DNA of 64,000 bases from Marsupella aquatica (Eukaryota > Marchantiophyta): positions 62,001 to 126,000 of the forward strand of contig OZ316891.1 of NCBI GenBank assembly GCA_973895155.1, given 5' to 3'. Shown in pieces: positions 24,784 to 36,557 of the stretch; within the stretch, counting starts at the first letter, position 1; the number at the start of each line of letters is the position of its first letter. The translations under genes and the position numbers were made by a program. The notes under the pieces are model-generated. The model was given only the letters and a program-made list of their open reading frames with translations. It was not told where the DNA came from and searched no databases.

Positions 24784-25822
24784 GAGAGATTTGTGAGTTG
24801 TTGGAGACTATGGCTTATGTGATACTTGTCCAAATTGAGATTTGAATAGACCATTGGAAAGATCTTGTTGTGGCAAGCAAGATAGATACCAAAACACAAA
24901 AAATAAATATGTATTAAGGGAGTTATAATTGAGGGAAAATATGGGTAGTCATAAGAGTTGAGTTAGCTTTTCTCAATTGGGTTAACCACTTTTTGTTAGT
25001 TAGCCATGAATCTCTTGGATAGCACTCGAGATTGTTAGGTATTTACTCAAGGTCTAGGGTTACAACATGTAACCATAGTTAGGCTAACTGTAGGCAGAGA
25101 CATGGTTAGGGTAACTAGGATGCACACTATATGCCAAGCAATGTTTGCTTGGATAAGTGGAACTAAGGCTCATTGTTATGAAGCCACTTAGAGATGAGGA
25201 GAGCTTACACTATGAAGACTCGGTATGGCGGACGGGCTTAGAGTTCAGTACGAGGTTCAGTAAAGCTCTCTTGTGTGTTCCCGTGGACGTAGTCTCAAGG
25301 AGGTGAACCACGTATCTCTTGTGTTGATCAGTTGCTCGTTGGATTTGTCATGGGCTTACCATTGTGAATATCATCTATGCTCAACAGAGATGGCATAGGC
25401 CAGATCCAAATACTCATCTTGTCTCTAGTAGGGTTAGAAAGTATGATGGACTATGACCCATTTAGTTTGGAGTTTGATAATTTGGGGATACGTACGGCTT
25501 GATGGAATTGGTTTACAACATGGTAAGATTTACAGTGTGGAATCAGTTTGTGGTAAGCTGATAAACAAGTGTTGATACAGTCCACAAACTACTCTAAATC
25601 TTGTAATCAATTTATCAAAGGATACACACATACAAGTGTTTGAGTGGTGGAACTCAATCTACTCTTGGTCATATGGTTGTATGATAAGTTTAATTGAGTT
25701 AATTTCAAAGTGGAAGTTGTTGTCAGATTGCTCACCCTCTTGAAGAATATATGTGAGTACTATGGGTCAGCGTAAACTTATGTGAGAGTTTCTTGGGTAG
25801 TTTTAGCTGATTTATGTGGATA
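24784..25822. other. Non-coding stretch, nothing recognised
   Basis: No intact frame, RNA gene or repeat structure is supported. On the minus strand, 25822-25735 immediately beyond the Helitron may carry the continuation of the interrupted transposase-like gene (a short lysine/leucine-rich frame). Confidence 0.4.
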
Positions 25823-26330
25823 CGAGCCCTATGCCAGTGCGTTGCACTGTGCAAGGAGGGCCGGTCCCATAGGGAGAATCTGATGTATGCCTCGAAAGAA
25901 AGTTTTCTTCTCACTTCTCGAGCAATCAATCGCATGTTATGGGGGGGCGAGCGAGGCAGGAGGGCGCGAAGCCCTATGGAGGGGGCGAGCGAGGCTGGAG
26001 GGCACGAAGCCCTATGGAGGGGGGTGAGCGAGGTAAGAGGGCGCGAAGCCCTATGGAGGGGGGCGAGCGAGGCTCGTGCCTCCTTCATTCGCCACGGACT
26101 GGGAGCAAGGGTGGCGGGGCCAGGAGGGGCGCGAAGCCCTATGGAGGGGGCTGCGCGTGCCTGAGTGCCTCATTCAATCTGGTGCATGCCTCGTTTCACG
26201 ATCGGACGGCTACGAAAAATGAGATGCTTGTATCTGACGGTTAAGATTGATTCCCGCTGAAATTTGAATTTGTAACGGGACGACGGACGAAAGTGGCCAA
26301 ATGGGCGGGATTGCGTATTATAGTGTTAGA
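25823..26330 (-). mobile_element. Non-autonomous Helitron, 508 bp
   Basis: Read on the minus strand, the element begins TCTAACACTATAATACGC (5' TC end) at 26330. It ends with the hairpin CAGTGCAACGCACTG followed 9 nt later by CTCG at 25823, close to the CTRR consensus. The flanking bases are A before TC and T after the end, the expected AT insertion site without target duplication. The interior carries three to four GCGCGAAGCCCTATGGAGGG-type G-rich repeats (about 25967-26150). The 3' hairpin is the same family as those bounding 12870-13946. No Rep/helicase is encoded, so transposition would depend on an autonomous partner. Confidence 0.72.
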
Positions 26331-27169
26331 TTGAGTTACCCATGGTATACTCCGATGTGCACCAATCACGGAATTTCATGAAGAACTCAACCTGCAAAAA
26401 ACCCGACAGGTTGTACTTTAGGCCAAATCATATAATGAAATCCATTGACAAGACAACGTTCTACTGATCAGCTTCATCCTTGCGCTTTAGATACTAGGAT
26501 TTTAAAAGACAATTGCCTTTGAAATAACTAGTCATACCTGTGTATCCTCAAGCCAATGCTTGGAATGGTTCTTGTACTTGTTCACAGCTAGTCGCAATTT
26601 GGCCACATCCTTCTTGCAGGGAGAAATTTGAGTGTGGGCTTCCCAAAATCCTTCCACAATCTGCCACACTTCAGCAGAATTTGATCACTCCTGACCTTTC
26701 TTTCATCCATAGGATATCTCTTACATGCATCTTGATCTAGCTGTTTTCTCATAGCCCCTGCTCTATGGATATTTTTCCGTTTAATACCCAATGTTGTGGC
26801 TAATGGAGTCTGGTATCTTTTCCCGACTATTGACTCTCCTACCAATGCGTTCAACAATGCTCGCTTTGAAGCTAGATGATCTTTTTGCCTACCTGACTTC
26901 ACTACATGTAGGGATTTTATAAGATCAACCGCAGCAGAAGCTACAGATGCATCAAGCTTTGCACAACCAAGCTCTGCAGGCTGGTAATCTCTCAACGAAC
27001 TATGCAACCATAATCTCTCCAAAACAAGATTTCTAGCAGCCATTTTATAATCCTTCATTCGATGCATTAAATCCCTAACTACATAAGAGATTAAACTATT
27101 GATACACCTTCGCTTCCTATTAGAAGATGGATCACCTGGATCACCTTCATCATTAGATATGTCGGACAT
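26331..27169 (-). pseudogene. Transposase-like protein with N-terminal HTH, interrupted by Helitron
   Basis: Exon A runs from an ATG at 27169 to 26538. Exon B starts at 26391 after a 146-bp phase-0 GT-AG intron (26537-26392) and is cut at 26331 by the Helitron. The protein has a charged N-terminus, a helical central part, and an HTH-like segment (TPLATTLGIKRKNIHRA). The frame of 27169 runs to a stop near 26586. A better reading shifts frame near 26680, giving EVWQIVEGFW and DVAKLRLAVNKY, which reads straight into the exon A/B junction (WLEDTQ|VEFF). I recognise the general style from unclassified DNA-transposon proteins of non-seed plants but cannot name a superfamily. The frameshift and the Helitron imply it is dead here. 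Confidence 0.45.
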
Positions 27170-28060
27170 TCTCGTCGTCCGTGAGCAATCCAGTTGCGCC
27201 TCCCTATTGTGGAATGGCTCAATATAGGTTTATGTAAGAAACTTGTCATTTTTTTGCTCTTTGAACAAGGAATAGTAAGAAAAACATTTTAAGTGCTATC
27301 GGAGTAACTAGGTTTTAGGAACTTAAGTAGGTAGAATAGGAAAGATAGTGGAATGGAAGGTTACTGAGTTGTAAGCAAGTGACAAGGGATAAGAAAGGTC
27401 TTTATGATGGGGGATACAACGTTCCGTCCTTATTAGAATAAGCGACTATTCCAAGCCGGAGAAATAACCAGACACTTGAAGTCTTAGTTTTGGTTCAAAT
27501 TTTCCCATAGATGCTAGGAGGTCCCTAGAGCACCCCTAAAAAGTTAGATGTCAAGTGGGGTCTCAACCTAGGGTTTCCTTGTGTTTTGGTGCAACTTAAA
27601 TTAACAAAATAGCGGGTCCCGGGAAAAATAGCTGATGAGTAAATTTAGGAGTTCCAAGTTTGGAAGTGGGTTAAATATTGTCCACTCTATCCCTGGGATC
27701 TTGTGGTAGAACTTGGGTATCTTTGGTTACTTTTTGGGAGCATCTCAAAGTTGAGAAGAATTTTGGAAAACATAATAATTAACCCACTTTACCTAATTTT
27801 AGAAAATTGGTGATAAGGTTTTGTTTAGATATTAGTAAACCAGAACATAGGCCTATGTCCAGAGAATATGTGTATCTACTCACAAGTCATTTTGAACTCA
27901 TGGGTGATTTTTGGGGGCAGTCCAAAACGGCCTGGAAATGCAAAGTGTTGGGGAACGACGACGCGCAAGCTACCACTCAAGCACGAGGCCGGTGAGGAAG
28001 TCAAGCACGAGGAGGCTGTCCAAAGGTGCTGCATGTTGCTTGAGGTGCCAATTGAGCACA
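27170..28060. other. Non-coding stretch, nothing recognised
   Basis: This is the upstream side of the transposase-like gene. Only short overlapping frames are present, and no promoter or repeat could be supported. Confidence 0.4.
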
Positions 28061-28640
28061 AGGGCAGCTGAATTGAAGGAAGGGATGCTTGAATTGAAAT
28101 GATTGTTGCTGCGAATTGAAGAGCTATAGCTGCTGAGAAGGAACAGAGCTATGGCTACAAATTAGGATTGCTGCTGGCTTTGAATTGGGGAAGGTTGCTT
28201 GCTGCTATGGCAGCTGCACAATAGATTAAAGGTGCTACTACTAATCAGGCACGAGATGCTCATGAGAATTGGCCGGCTGTTGCCTTGATGCTGTTGAATT
28301 GAATGATGCTACTGCTAGCTGCAAAATTGCAGAGGTGGGCAGCTACAAAATTGAGAAGAGAGACCTGCTTGGCTGAGTGATTGGAATAGAGCTAGTTGCT
28401 GAGAAGGAATCAAGTTATGGCTGTTGTTGCTGTGCTTCGAATGTGCTGTTGTGCTGCTAGCTGCGAAATTGAAGAGGGGGGCTACCTACGAAATTGACTA
28501 GGTGGGCTATGAGCTATGGCTGGATGTGGGCTGTTGCTGCTGATGAATTGAAGAGCTACGAGTTATGGCTGCTGGAGAAGTAGCTATTGTGGCTGTTGGA
28601 GAATCACAGCTATGGAGGATTGACATGGTGCTGGACAATC
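28060..28640. repeat. Degenerate GCTGCTG/GAATTGAAG-rich repeat
   Basis: Irregular repetition of the words GAATTGAAGAG, AGCTATGGCTG, GTTGCTGCTG and GAGAAGGAA over about 580 bp, with no fixed period. All frames contain stops. It looks like a decayed minisatellite. Confidence 0.6.
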
Positions 28641-30300
28641 CTCTTGTGAACTGAGCCACTCTCTCTCTCTCCCTTAGTAAACATAATTCCCTTCATAAGC
28701 ACGAGAGTCTCCCCTGGTGACACCTGGAATCTCCATAAGGGGCATGTAAGGTAAGTGTAATCGGGTCGCCGCTTACACCCGCTTTACACCAAAAATAGGC
28801 CTTGGGAGAATGGGCATAACTTTGGCTAGGGGTATCCATTGGGGCCCAAATTTGTTTGTGCTTAGTGAGGGGAAGGTAAGGCACCCCTTGGTGAAGGTGG
28901 AAACCCAGAAAAAGAATCATTCAAACATGTCGGCATAGGGGGAATAAATACCAGATTTAGGGGCTGACCTTTCTTGCACAGATACCACTTTAGTTAGGCT
29001 CTAGGGAAGGGTACTTACCTTTGGTCAAGGCTGTCAAGTTAAGAGAAGTAAAGTATAGGGGGTAGTTTACTTAGGGTAGTAAAAGGGTTACAAGTAAAAT
29101 AAGGTCAACTTTGACTAAGCATAACTTGAGACTCACTCACTCTTTTTGCGAGCTTTCAAGTGGGTTGGAAAGCTGGTGAGGAGGATCATAAGTGGGAGCA
29201 GGTTTGGAGGTCAAATCATGCAACTCATATGTGGCATATTCCAGGGCTTGGAAGGAGGCCAAACAATAGGTTGTAGGATGTGCTACGAACTATAGAGTTG
29301 GACTTTGTGTATTAGGAGGACTTGGGGGAGGAGTAGTTGGACCCCAGATCAAGCTTGGTGTGGTGTGGAAGGAGAATAGTATAAGAGGAGGAGGTTTTCC
29401 TTTGTTAGGGACCAAGAGTCTCATCTCTTAAGTGGAATCTCCTTGCCAAGGTAGGGCTAAGCTTGAGAAGGGAGAGGTGATCCATGCTTAGTGTGGAGAA
29501 TGTATAGTAAACTTTTGTTGTAAAGATGATACAATAAAATGAGACTTGTCAATCTTCATTGTGACCATTAAGTGTGAGTTCATTTGAAGTGTATGAGAGC
29601 AAGATGTCACACCATTCTAGGTAGTGTTAGAGTGTATCGTACTATCTAGATCCGTATGTTTGGTATGTGTGCTATATGAGCCGATAAGGTTCCGTCAGGT
29701 TTGTGTGAGAGGGTACTTCTCACTTATGAGGCATTGAAAGGTCATCTTTCAATGTTGAGCCTTGGAGAGAGAGGAGCTTGAGTGGCTATGGTGGCTGTGA
29801 GCTCTGCTTGTGTAACATGGATTCCTTGAGTAGTGCAAGGTGCGTTGGCTTGACATACGTATGTGATCGGATCGGTGCGGGATCGATGGGGTATTGTTGA
29901 CCGGGATCGTTGTGCCGATTGTATGGAGATTACATTGAAAGATCATGAGCTTCAAACTCTATTGTGCCGACAGAAGCTCAGTCTGAGTTTGTCGTTGACG
30001 GTGACGGTTCGTGGTAGCTCGAATCAATTGGATTTGTGTTTGACGCGGATTCATGTTTCTTGAATCGTTGGTTCTATTGTTTGAGTACTCTGTTGCTGTT
30101 CGATCTGGTTCTGGTCAAGCTTGAACGTTGTTGGATCTGGATCTGGTCTAGATCTGGATCTGGATTGAGTTGGAGTCTAGATCTGGATCTGGAAAGAGAT
30201 GGCCGAAGGTTGCTGCTTGTATCGCACTGCTGTTTTGTGGACAGATCTGTTGGAATTTTGAGTGCTCGCAGCGTTTTATTGTCAAGGGACGCTCGTAAAA
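28641..30300. other. Stretch without a supported gene, possibly 5' part of the Ty3 element
   Basis: It contains a short GATCTGGATCTGG microsatellite at 30130-30195. The 5' LTR of the Ty3/gypsy element downstream would be expected here. I could not match any part to the 3' LTR at 36558, and saw no convincing primer-binding site. Confidence 0.4.
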
Positions 30301-30311
30301 TGTCCCAAAAT

Positions 30312-30440
30312 CGTGCACGACAGGTTTGCAGAGGTCAAGAGCCATCGACGTTGCCATTTTTGTGAAGAAAACCGTGCGCGACAGGTTTGCAGAGGTCAAG
30401 AGCCATCAACATTGCTGTTTTTGTGAAGGAAATCGCTGCT
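30312..30440. repeat. 61-bp tandem repeat, two copies
   Basis: CGTGC(A/G)CGACAGGTTTGCAG followed by AGGTCAAGAGCCATC recurs at 30312 and 30373, and a partial third unit follows. It lies upstream of the gag region of the Ty3 element and could belong to its leader. Confidence 0.8.
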
Positions 30441-31255
30441 TTCGAGTGGCAAATGTTGCCATTTCTGAGCCTGACAACTTCTGTTTTGTGCACACACACA
30501 ACTGTGCGCGCATAAGGCAACGCGTGAGGTCATCCATCCCGAAAGTGCTCCCAACCGCAAGCGCGAAGTCACCCATCGCGAGCGCAAGCAGGCGCGAGGT
30601 CGAGGTCACCCATTCCAGGGATATTCCGGGTCGTGAGCGCGAGGGGAGGCACGAGGTCGAGCGCGAGGAGGTCACCCATCCCAGGACTATTCCCAGCCGC
30701 AAGCGCTTAACTGGCAAGTTCTCATCCCACCTTGTGTACACACAAGTTTTCATAACTTATTGTTTAGACTCAAGCGCCAGGGGGCTTTATACACTTTCCG
30801 GTTTGCTTAGAGCCTTGTTTCGGGCCAAATCAGAGGCTCTTTAGAGGTTTTTGATAGTTCTGAGTTCATCTAAATACACAGATTGAACCAATTGTGCATG
30901 GTTTCTCATCTATAACATTGGGACATCATGAAGCCTATTATGAAGGCCTTTCATTGAACATTATGAATATTTGTTTGATCAATGTGTGATCACTCTTGGT
31001 GTGGAGAGTTAGTGTTTGACTATTCTTGTTGATTGGATCCTCTTCACACTTGTTTCCTGTTTATGCGCCATGTTGGTTCGGTGTGGGCGCTTGATTTCAT
31101 AGGAGTGATCCGGGTTTGCAACTGGACATTCTAGTGTGCTGTGTATTTCTCTCCTGGTGATGTTGGAGTGATGCCCAACACACCATGGTGAGTGCTTGTG
31201 GTGCTGATAGGGATAGATTGTCCTAGGCACATACATTAGGTTAGGGTTGGTCACC

Positions 31256-32509
31256 ATGGATTCTTCTGGTGCTGCTGGATTACCCGATGGACGACGGACC
31301 GGTTTCACTCAAAGTGGGGCACAGTTTCGGCCAGCGGCATTGGTAGCAGTCAGCAGTGCAGCTTCAGACAGTGATTCTGATGAGGACTCGGTGACCAGTT
31401 CTCCTCATCATCAGGTGGTTGCACCTTTGTTGTGGGATATGGACAAGATGTACGGGGCTACAAAGGGCCCACGACGATACTCTGGTACAATTGGCACGAT
31501 TGATCTGGATGACTTCATCCAGGAGTTTGATACGATATGCAGACATTGCGTAACGCCACATTGTTTACCCCTTTCATGGCATGGAAGGGATTATTTCAGC
31601 ATTTGGAGGGGCCACCCATTGATGACTACCATGAGTTTTGGAAGGCTCATTTGGTTGAGATTGAGGCATGGAGGCAGCATTGGTCGCCTAATTACGTGTC
31701 CATCACCTATGGCACTAGTGCGGCTGCCCAACCCATTGCCACAGCTGCTGCTTCTTCTAGCAGCACTAGCCAGAGTGGCACACCATCCACCAGCAGCACT
31801 CCAGCAGCATCCACCGCTTCCCCTGCCGGTGTGATTGTGACAGGAACTAGAGTTGCGCTAGCATTTAACCCTGTGATGGAATTCTTTGAAGTACTGAAGC
31901 AGAACTATCAGGGTGTAAGAACTGATAAGTTGAAGGGTCTTTAGGAGTTCCAACGCAAGACTGGAGAGAGTCTACGTGAGGCATACACTCGTATGCACAG
32001 ATTGATCACTATCACCAAGGGAGTGACAGAGGCTCAGGCAGTCCAATTTTGGTATGCAATTCTGGACAGAGAATTGCGACGCAGACTGAGAGATGTCACT
32101 CTGCTTAGGGATGCAGATTCCACATTAGCAGTTGTTTTTACACTTTCTGAGCGCATTGAGCTCAATATGGTGAATGAGAAGGTGGTGACTTTTGGATTTG
32201 CCAAGGAAGCACCAAAGGCTGCATCCACATCCACACCACAGCCTACTGCACGGAAGAGCCAGAGGGAGAAGCCTACTGCACGAGAGTCTACCAGCCAAAG
32301 ACCTGTGCCCTCTTATGCTGGACAGCAGTCAGGATGTTGGACCTGTGGTGGGGATCATGCATAGAGATATTGCCCAGATCATAGAGGATTAGGGGGAGCA
32401 TCTGCGCCTGATCAGCGACAGTGTGATCACTGTGGAGCTCCTGGACACACCAAGGATAGGTGTTTCTCACTCCATCCTGAGTTACGGAGAGGAGAATCCC
32501 GTACACATG
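31256..32509 (+). pseudogene. gag: Ty3/gypsy gag
   Basis: The chosen start is the ATG in CACCATGG at 31256. The frame shifts near 31540-31560, then continues through a TAG at 31942 and another at 32362. The N-terminus is acidic (SDSDSDEDS). A gag-like helical domain follows, with a Ser/Thr/Ala-rich insert (about 31735-31830) and the REAYTRMHRLI region. Two zinc knuckles end the protein: CWTC...H...C (32335-32373) and CDHCGAPGHTKDRC (32422-32463). Gag packages retrotransposon RNA into cytoplasmic particles. This copy could not do so. Confidence 0.8.
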
Positions 32510-32569
32510 ATCAGGAAAGAGGAGGAGGGTCTCCAGCTACATGGGGTAGAGCAATCCCATGGGGTAGAG

Positions 32570-33050
32570 CAATCTCCAGCATACATTTTGGAGAATGTGC
32601 CATTGTTAGGTGATGATCGTAGTTGTGGTGGGCTAATTTGATCCCATGTGAGGTGCTGAAGTGCGCATTTGACAGCATTCCACGCTCACCAACCTTAGTG
32701 GTGGATGATATTTTGGATCCAGGGCGTCGTGCACAGGGTGTGACCCAACCTGATAGACCTCCATTGGCAATGGTCAATGCAGTTGGGTGCCCACGTTGTG
32801 CATTACCCACTCTTGTAAGCCATTGTGCTTCATATGCATTCAGAGCAGGTGGCCCTGGACTTGTGTGGGACACAGCTCTCCAGCAGTTAGTGGAACCTAC
32901 TGCTGATGAGAGAGAGCGTGCTATGGGATTTTTGACTGGCACCACTGCAGTTGCCTCTGTGTCAGAGGGTTTGCGGCGCCAGGTTCTTGGTCAAGCAATG
33001 GACCTGAATTGTTTGACTTGGATTATCAGCTTGGGAGTAGCTGAATAGTT
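32570..33050 (+). pseudogene. Cytosine-C5 DNA methyltransferase remnant inside the Ty3 element
   Basis: Between gag and RT the sequence encodes YILENVPLLGD (ENV at 32591-32599, as in methyltransferase motif VI). A frame change follows, then ALPTLVS, PTADERERAMGF (about 32899-32931) and LGQAMDLNC (about 32986-33012), resembling motifs IX-X of C5 methyltransferases (R-x-ERERxMGF and G-x-A). Motif I (FSGxG), the catalytic PC motif IV and the target-recognition region are absent. Only about 110 bp separate the gag zinc knuckle from the ENV motif, so a large internal deletion is likely. Retrotransposons carrying captured cytosine methyltransferases are known in some eukaryotes. The assignment here is by motif recognition only. 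Confidence 0.65.
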
Positions 33051-33259
33051 GCGGATGCGCTCTGCTGGAATTACTGATTGTCCCTTGGTGAGCTTGCGGT
33101 CCACTGAGACAATACTGACCATAGTTGGGGGCGAGCAGACAGTCCATGAACCTATGGCAGGATTGGCCAATGCTGGACAGATTGTTGAGCAGGAAGGGAC
33201 TGCTCAATCTACTGCTAAATAGCAATCATCGGCTATCTCTTCTACCCTACAAAGAGATA

Positions 33260-34590
33260 TTAGGGATTTGGTGGAGAGTTGGGAACCACAGCTTGGCCCT
33301 AAGTTGACAGGGGAGGAGAGATGTCGCATGCATCGATTCCTGAAGAGTTACTGGAATTGTTTTGCATTTAGCATGAAAGATTTGGGGACATTAAAGGGTC
33401 CTGGTATTCAGATTGAATTGGCTAGTGATGCACCAATCTTTTGTAGGCCATACCATTACAGTGACATGGAGATAGCTCTGATTCAAAGCAGAACTCAAGA
33501 TTTGTTGGAGGCTGGATTGGTGGAGATTTCATATGGGAGTATGCATCTGTCACAATGATGCCAGCCAAGAAGGATGTGCATGGCAATTACACAGATAGGC
33601 GCATGTGTGGTGTTTACAGACCCATGATTGAATCGCCAGACAAAATCTGATAGATATGCCATGCCCACACTTGAGGAGATCTTTGATGTTATGGGCATGC
33701 AAAGGTTTTCAGTTCATTGGATCTGAGGGCAGGGTACCATCAGCTTCCAATTAGGCATGCTGACAGGTCCAAGATAGCATTCTGGGGGATTGATTCTTAT
33801 GGCAAAGATCGTTTGTATCAGTGGTTATTCTTACCATTTGGGTTGAAGAATGCACCAGCTGAGTTCCAGAGAGTCATGGATCGAATCCTTGCAGGTTTGG
33901 ATTTTGTCAGATGTTATATTGATGATATTTTGGTCTATTATTCTACTGTGAAAGAACATCAGCAGCACTTGCAGACTGTGTTTGAGAGATTGAGAGCACA
34001 TGGGTTGAAGCTCCATCCTAGCAAGTGTAAGTTCTTCCAAGACCAGATTGAGTATTTGGGCCACACTATATACCCAGGGGGATTGGGTGTACAGCAGACT
34101 AAAGTGGAGGCCATTACACAGATTCCTTGTCCTACTGATGTGAGTAGAGTTCGTGCATTCTTGGGATTGGCGAGCTACTACAGGAGGTATGTTAAAGGAT
34201 TTAGCCAGCTTGCTAAACCTTTGACCATACTCACGTACTAAGTTGGATCAGGAATGGATTTGGGGTGATGACCAGGAGCATGCCTTTCAGGAGTTGAAGC
34301 AAAGGTTGGCATCAACCCCTATTTTGAGAAGACCCATTTCAGGCAGACCATTTCAGCTACACACTGATTGGAGTGGAGTAGGACTTGGAGCAGTGCTGAC
34401 TCAGAAGGATGATGAGGGGAATGAGTTTGTTGTGGCTTATGCCAGTAGATCAAACAATTCAGCAGAGGCTAAGTATAGCTCTTATGAGGGAGAGTGTTTG
34501 GCAACAGTGTGGGCTGTTGCACAATTTCGTTGCTACTTGTTTGGTAACCCCTTCACCTTGATCATCATCAGCCTCGTAAGTGGTTAATGG
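33260..34590 (+). pseudogene. pol: Ty3/gypsy reverse transcriptase and RNase H
   Basis: RT motifs are visible in order: VMPAKKDVHG-type strand near 33560, NRQTKSDRYAMPT near 33625-33665, DLRAGYHQLPI at 33718, LPFGLKNAP at 33833, and the catalytic YIDD at 33915-33926. LGHTI and FLGLASYYRRYV follow near 34055 and 34160. The RNase H domain starts after a stop and frame change at 34239-34243, with LHTDWSGVGLGAVL near 34355 and YEGECLA near 34485. The usual first catalytic aspartate of RNase H is present in TDWS. Frameshifts near 33555, 33610 and 33705 break the frame. Confidence 0.9.
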
Positions 34591-34939
34591 AGTCTGACAA
34601 GCTTACAGGGAAGCTTGCACAATGGGCATTGTTGTTACAGGAGTATGATTTCCAGGTGGTGCATAGGCCTGGAAAAGTGAACTTGGATGCAGATGGATCC
34701 AAGTCCCTAAACCCTAAACCCTTTAAGCCGCAATCCATGTACCAGTCAGCAGGATGAGACTGGAGCCAGATGGCATGATGAGTCAGATAAGGAGATGGTG
34801 CCAGGATGGCATGCATCTGCCTTTCTTTGTTGGGTGCCAGCATACAGTGGATCTGTGGACTCTACCTCATTGGATGGAGTGGATGATGAGTCTTCAGATG
34901 TGGATGTTGGTGAGGTAACTTTTGGATAGCAAGATATTC

Positions 34940-36235
34940 ACAATGATGTGAGAGTGTTGGAATATCTGCGCAATGGTTCTATTGTTGGCAGTGTTGATGC
35001 CAAAGAACGTGACAGGGTTCTACAAAGAGCCAAGAGGTTTCAATGGGAGGGAAACCATCTTTTGAGAGTACTGCATGATGGTAGGGCGTTGGTGGTACCA
35101 AAACCATCACAACGAGTACATTTGGTGTGACATGCACATGAGGAGTTGGGTCACTTTGGTGTGAAGCGCACTTATAGCTTGCTGTAGACACAGTATTGGT
35201 GGCGTGATATGCACACTCATGTCCAGTAGTTGATAGCTAAGTGTGTGGTATGCGATAGAGTGAGAGCATCATTTAATGCTCCCACTCCCCAGTTGCACCC
35301 GTTACCGATCATGGGTTTGGGATATCGTTGGAGTTTGGATTTTGCTGGTCCATTACCTCTTACCCAATGCCATAATCGGTATGTTTTGGTTATGGTGGAG
35401 CACTTCTCCAAGTGGATTGAGCTAGTGGCGTTGCTAGATAAAGCCAGTGGAGGAGTTGCTGCTACATTTTTGGATCGCGTACTCAGTCATTTTGGAGCAC
35501 CAGCTGAGGTGTTGACTGATCAGGGAACTGAGTTCCATGAAGAGTTTGAGAGTTTGTGTGAACAAGCTTTGATTGATCATCGTACTACCTCTCGTGATCA
35601 TCTTGAGGCAGATGGATTAGCTGAGAGAGTTGTGCAAACTGTGAAGAGAGGATTGCATAAGTATGGCTTGGCACAGGTTGGTCATCTGGGAGATTGGGAT
35701 CTCCAGCTACCTTGGTTAGCTATGGGCTACCGTTTCAGTCGGCAAGCATCACTTGCATCCTTCTCACCTTACTTTTTGCTCTATGGTAGAGAGCCAGATT
35801 TGCCAACAGCTATTCGTCGTGATGCTGCACCAGTTGTGAACTTGGATGATCCTGATGTTTGGGTCAAGGTGTGTTCAGAGAGAGCACGGGTATTTCAGAG
35901 AGTGATGCCCATGGCTTTTGATAACCTTGCCATTGCCCAACATCGTGATACTTTGAGGTATGCCACTATTCGTGGAGGAGGTTACCGTGCAAGCATTCGA
36001 CGATTTCATCTTGGTGATTATATTTATTTGCAGCAGACAGCATCCACAACACTTGATGTGACCGCAGGCCGGACAATCTTACGTGTGCGTGAAGTGTTGC
36101 CTTCTGGTGTCCTGATGTTGGAGGGACGCGATGATATGGTTTGGAAGGATCATGTGCGCAACTGTGCACCATGTCACCTTCCCAACATTGATGGTACAGT
36201 AGATCCAAGCTTGGCACATGTTCGTGCTGGCTTGA
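34940..36235 (+). pseudogene. Ty3/gypsy integrase
   Basis: The zinc-binding HHCC region (HAHEELGHFG...CVVC, about 35131-35253) contains stops at 35128, 35187 and 35227. The catalytic core D-D-E reads SLDFAG (D at 35338), VLTDQG (D at 35518) and GLAERVVQ (E at 35623). A long open frame of 379 codons (35230-36366) covers the core and C-terminal domain. Between RNase H and integrase, at about 34600-34930, lies degraded sequence with two telomere-like CCCTAAA units. Integrase would insert the cDNA into nuclear DNA. Confidence 0.88.
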
Positions 36236-36237
36236 AA

Positions 36238-36372
36238 TGTATGTTGTGTGGATCTGCTCAAGGAGCAACTACTATATTGATTTGTGATAAGTGTTCTAGA
36301 GGATGGCACATATCATGTTTGACACCACCATTGCAGGTGATTCCTAGTGGATCATGGTTGTGTCCTTAGTGT
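36238..36372 (+). pseudogene. C-terminal PHD finger of the integrase polyprotein
   Basis: The cysteine/histidine pattern is CMLC, CDKC, GWHISC and then C-P-stop-C, matching the C4HC3 PHD zinc finger; the last cysteine lies just beyond a TAG at 36367. PHD fingers commonly bind histone H3 tails. Here the module sits where chromoviruses carry a chromodomain, so it may once have guided integration to a chromatin state (inference). It is in frame with the integrase core. Confidence 0.75.
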
Positions 36373-36557
36373 CGGTGAAGCCGACTAGTTATCATTTGTG
36401 TTCTCTTGGCAGATATGGATTGCAGGTAGGTGATCGATGGGGTTCACTTGCACCCGGCCTCCTGATCTTCACACCTAAAAATGTGTATATCAACCTTGTA
36501 GAACTCATGGCTAGCTAGCTAGAGTTAGGGGACCTTACTCCCAACTAGGGGGGCGAT

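Noticed and set aside
30326-30844. 172-codon plus-strand frame
   Set aside because: It begins at a non-ATG codon and runs through the 61-bp tandem repeat and an EVE/HPR-like low-complexity stretch. No family is recognised.
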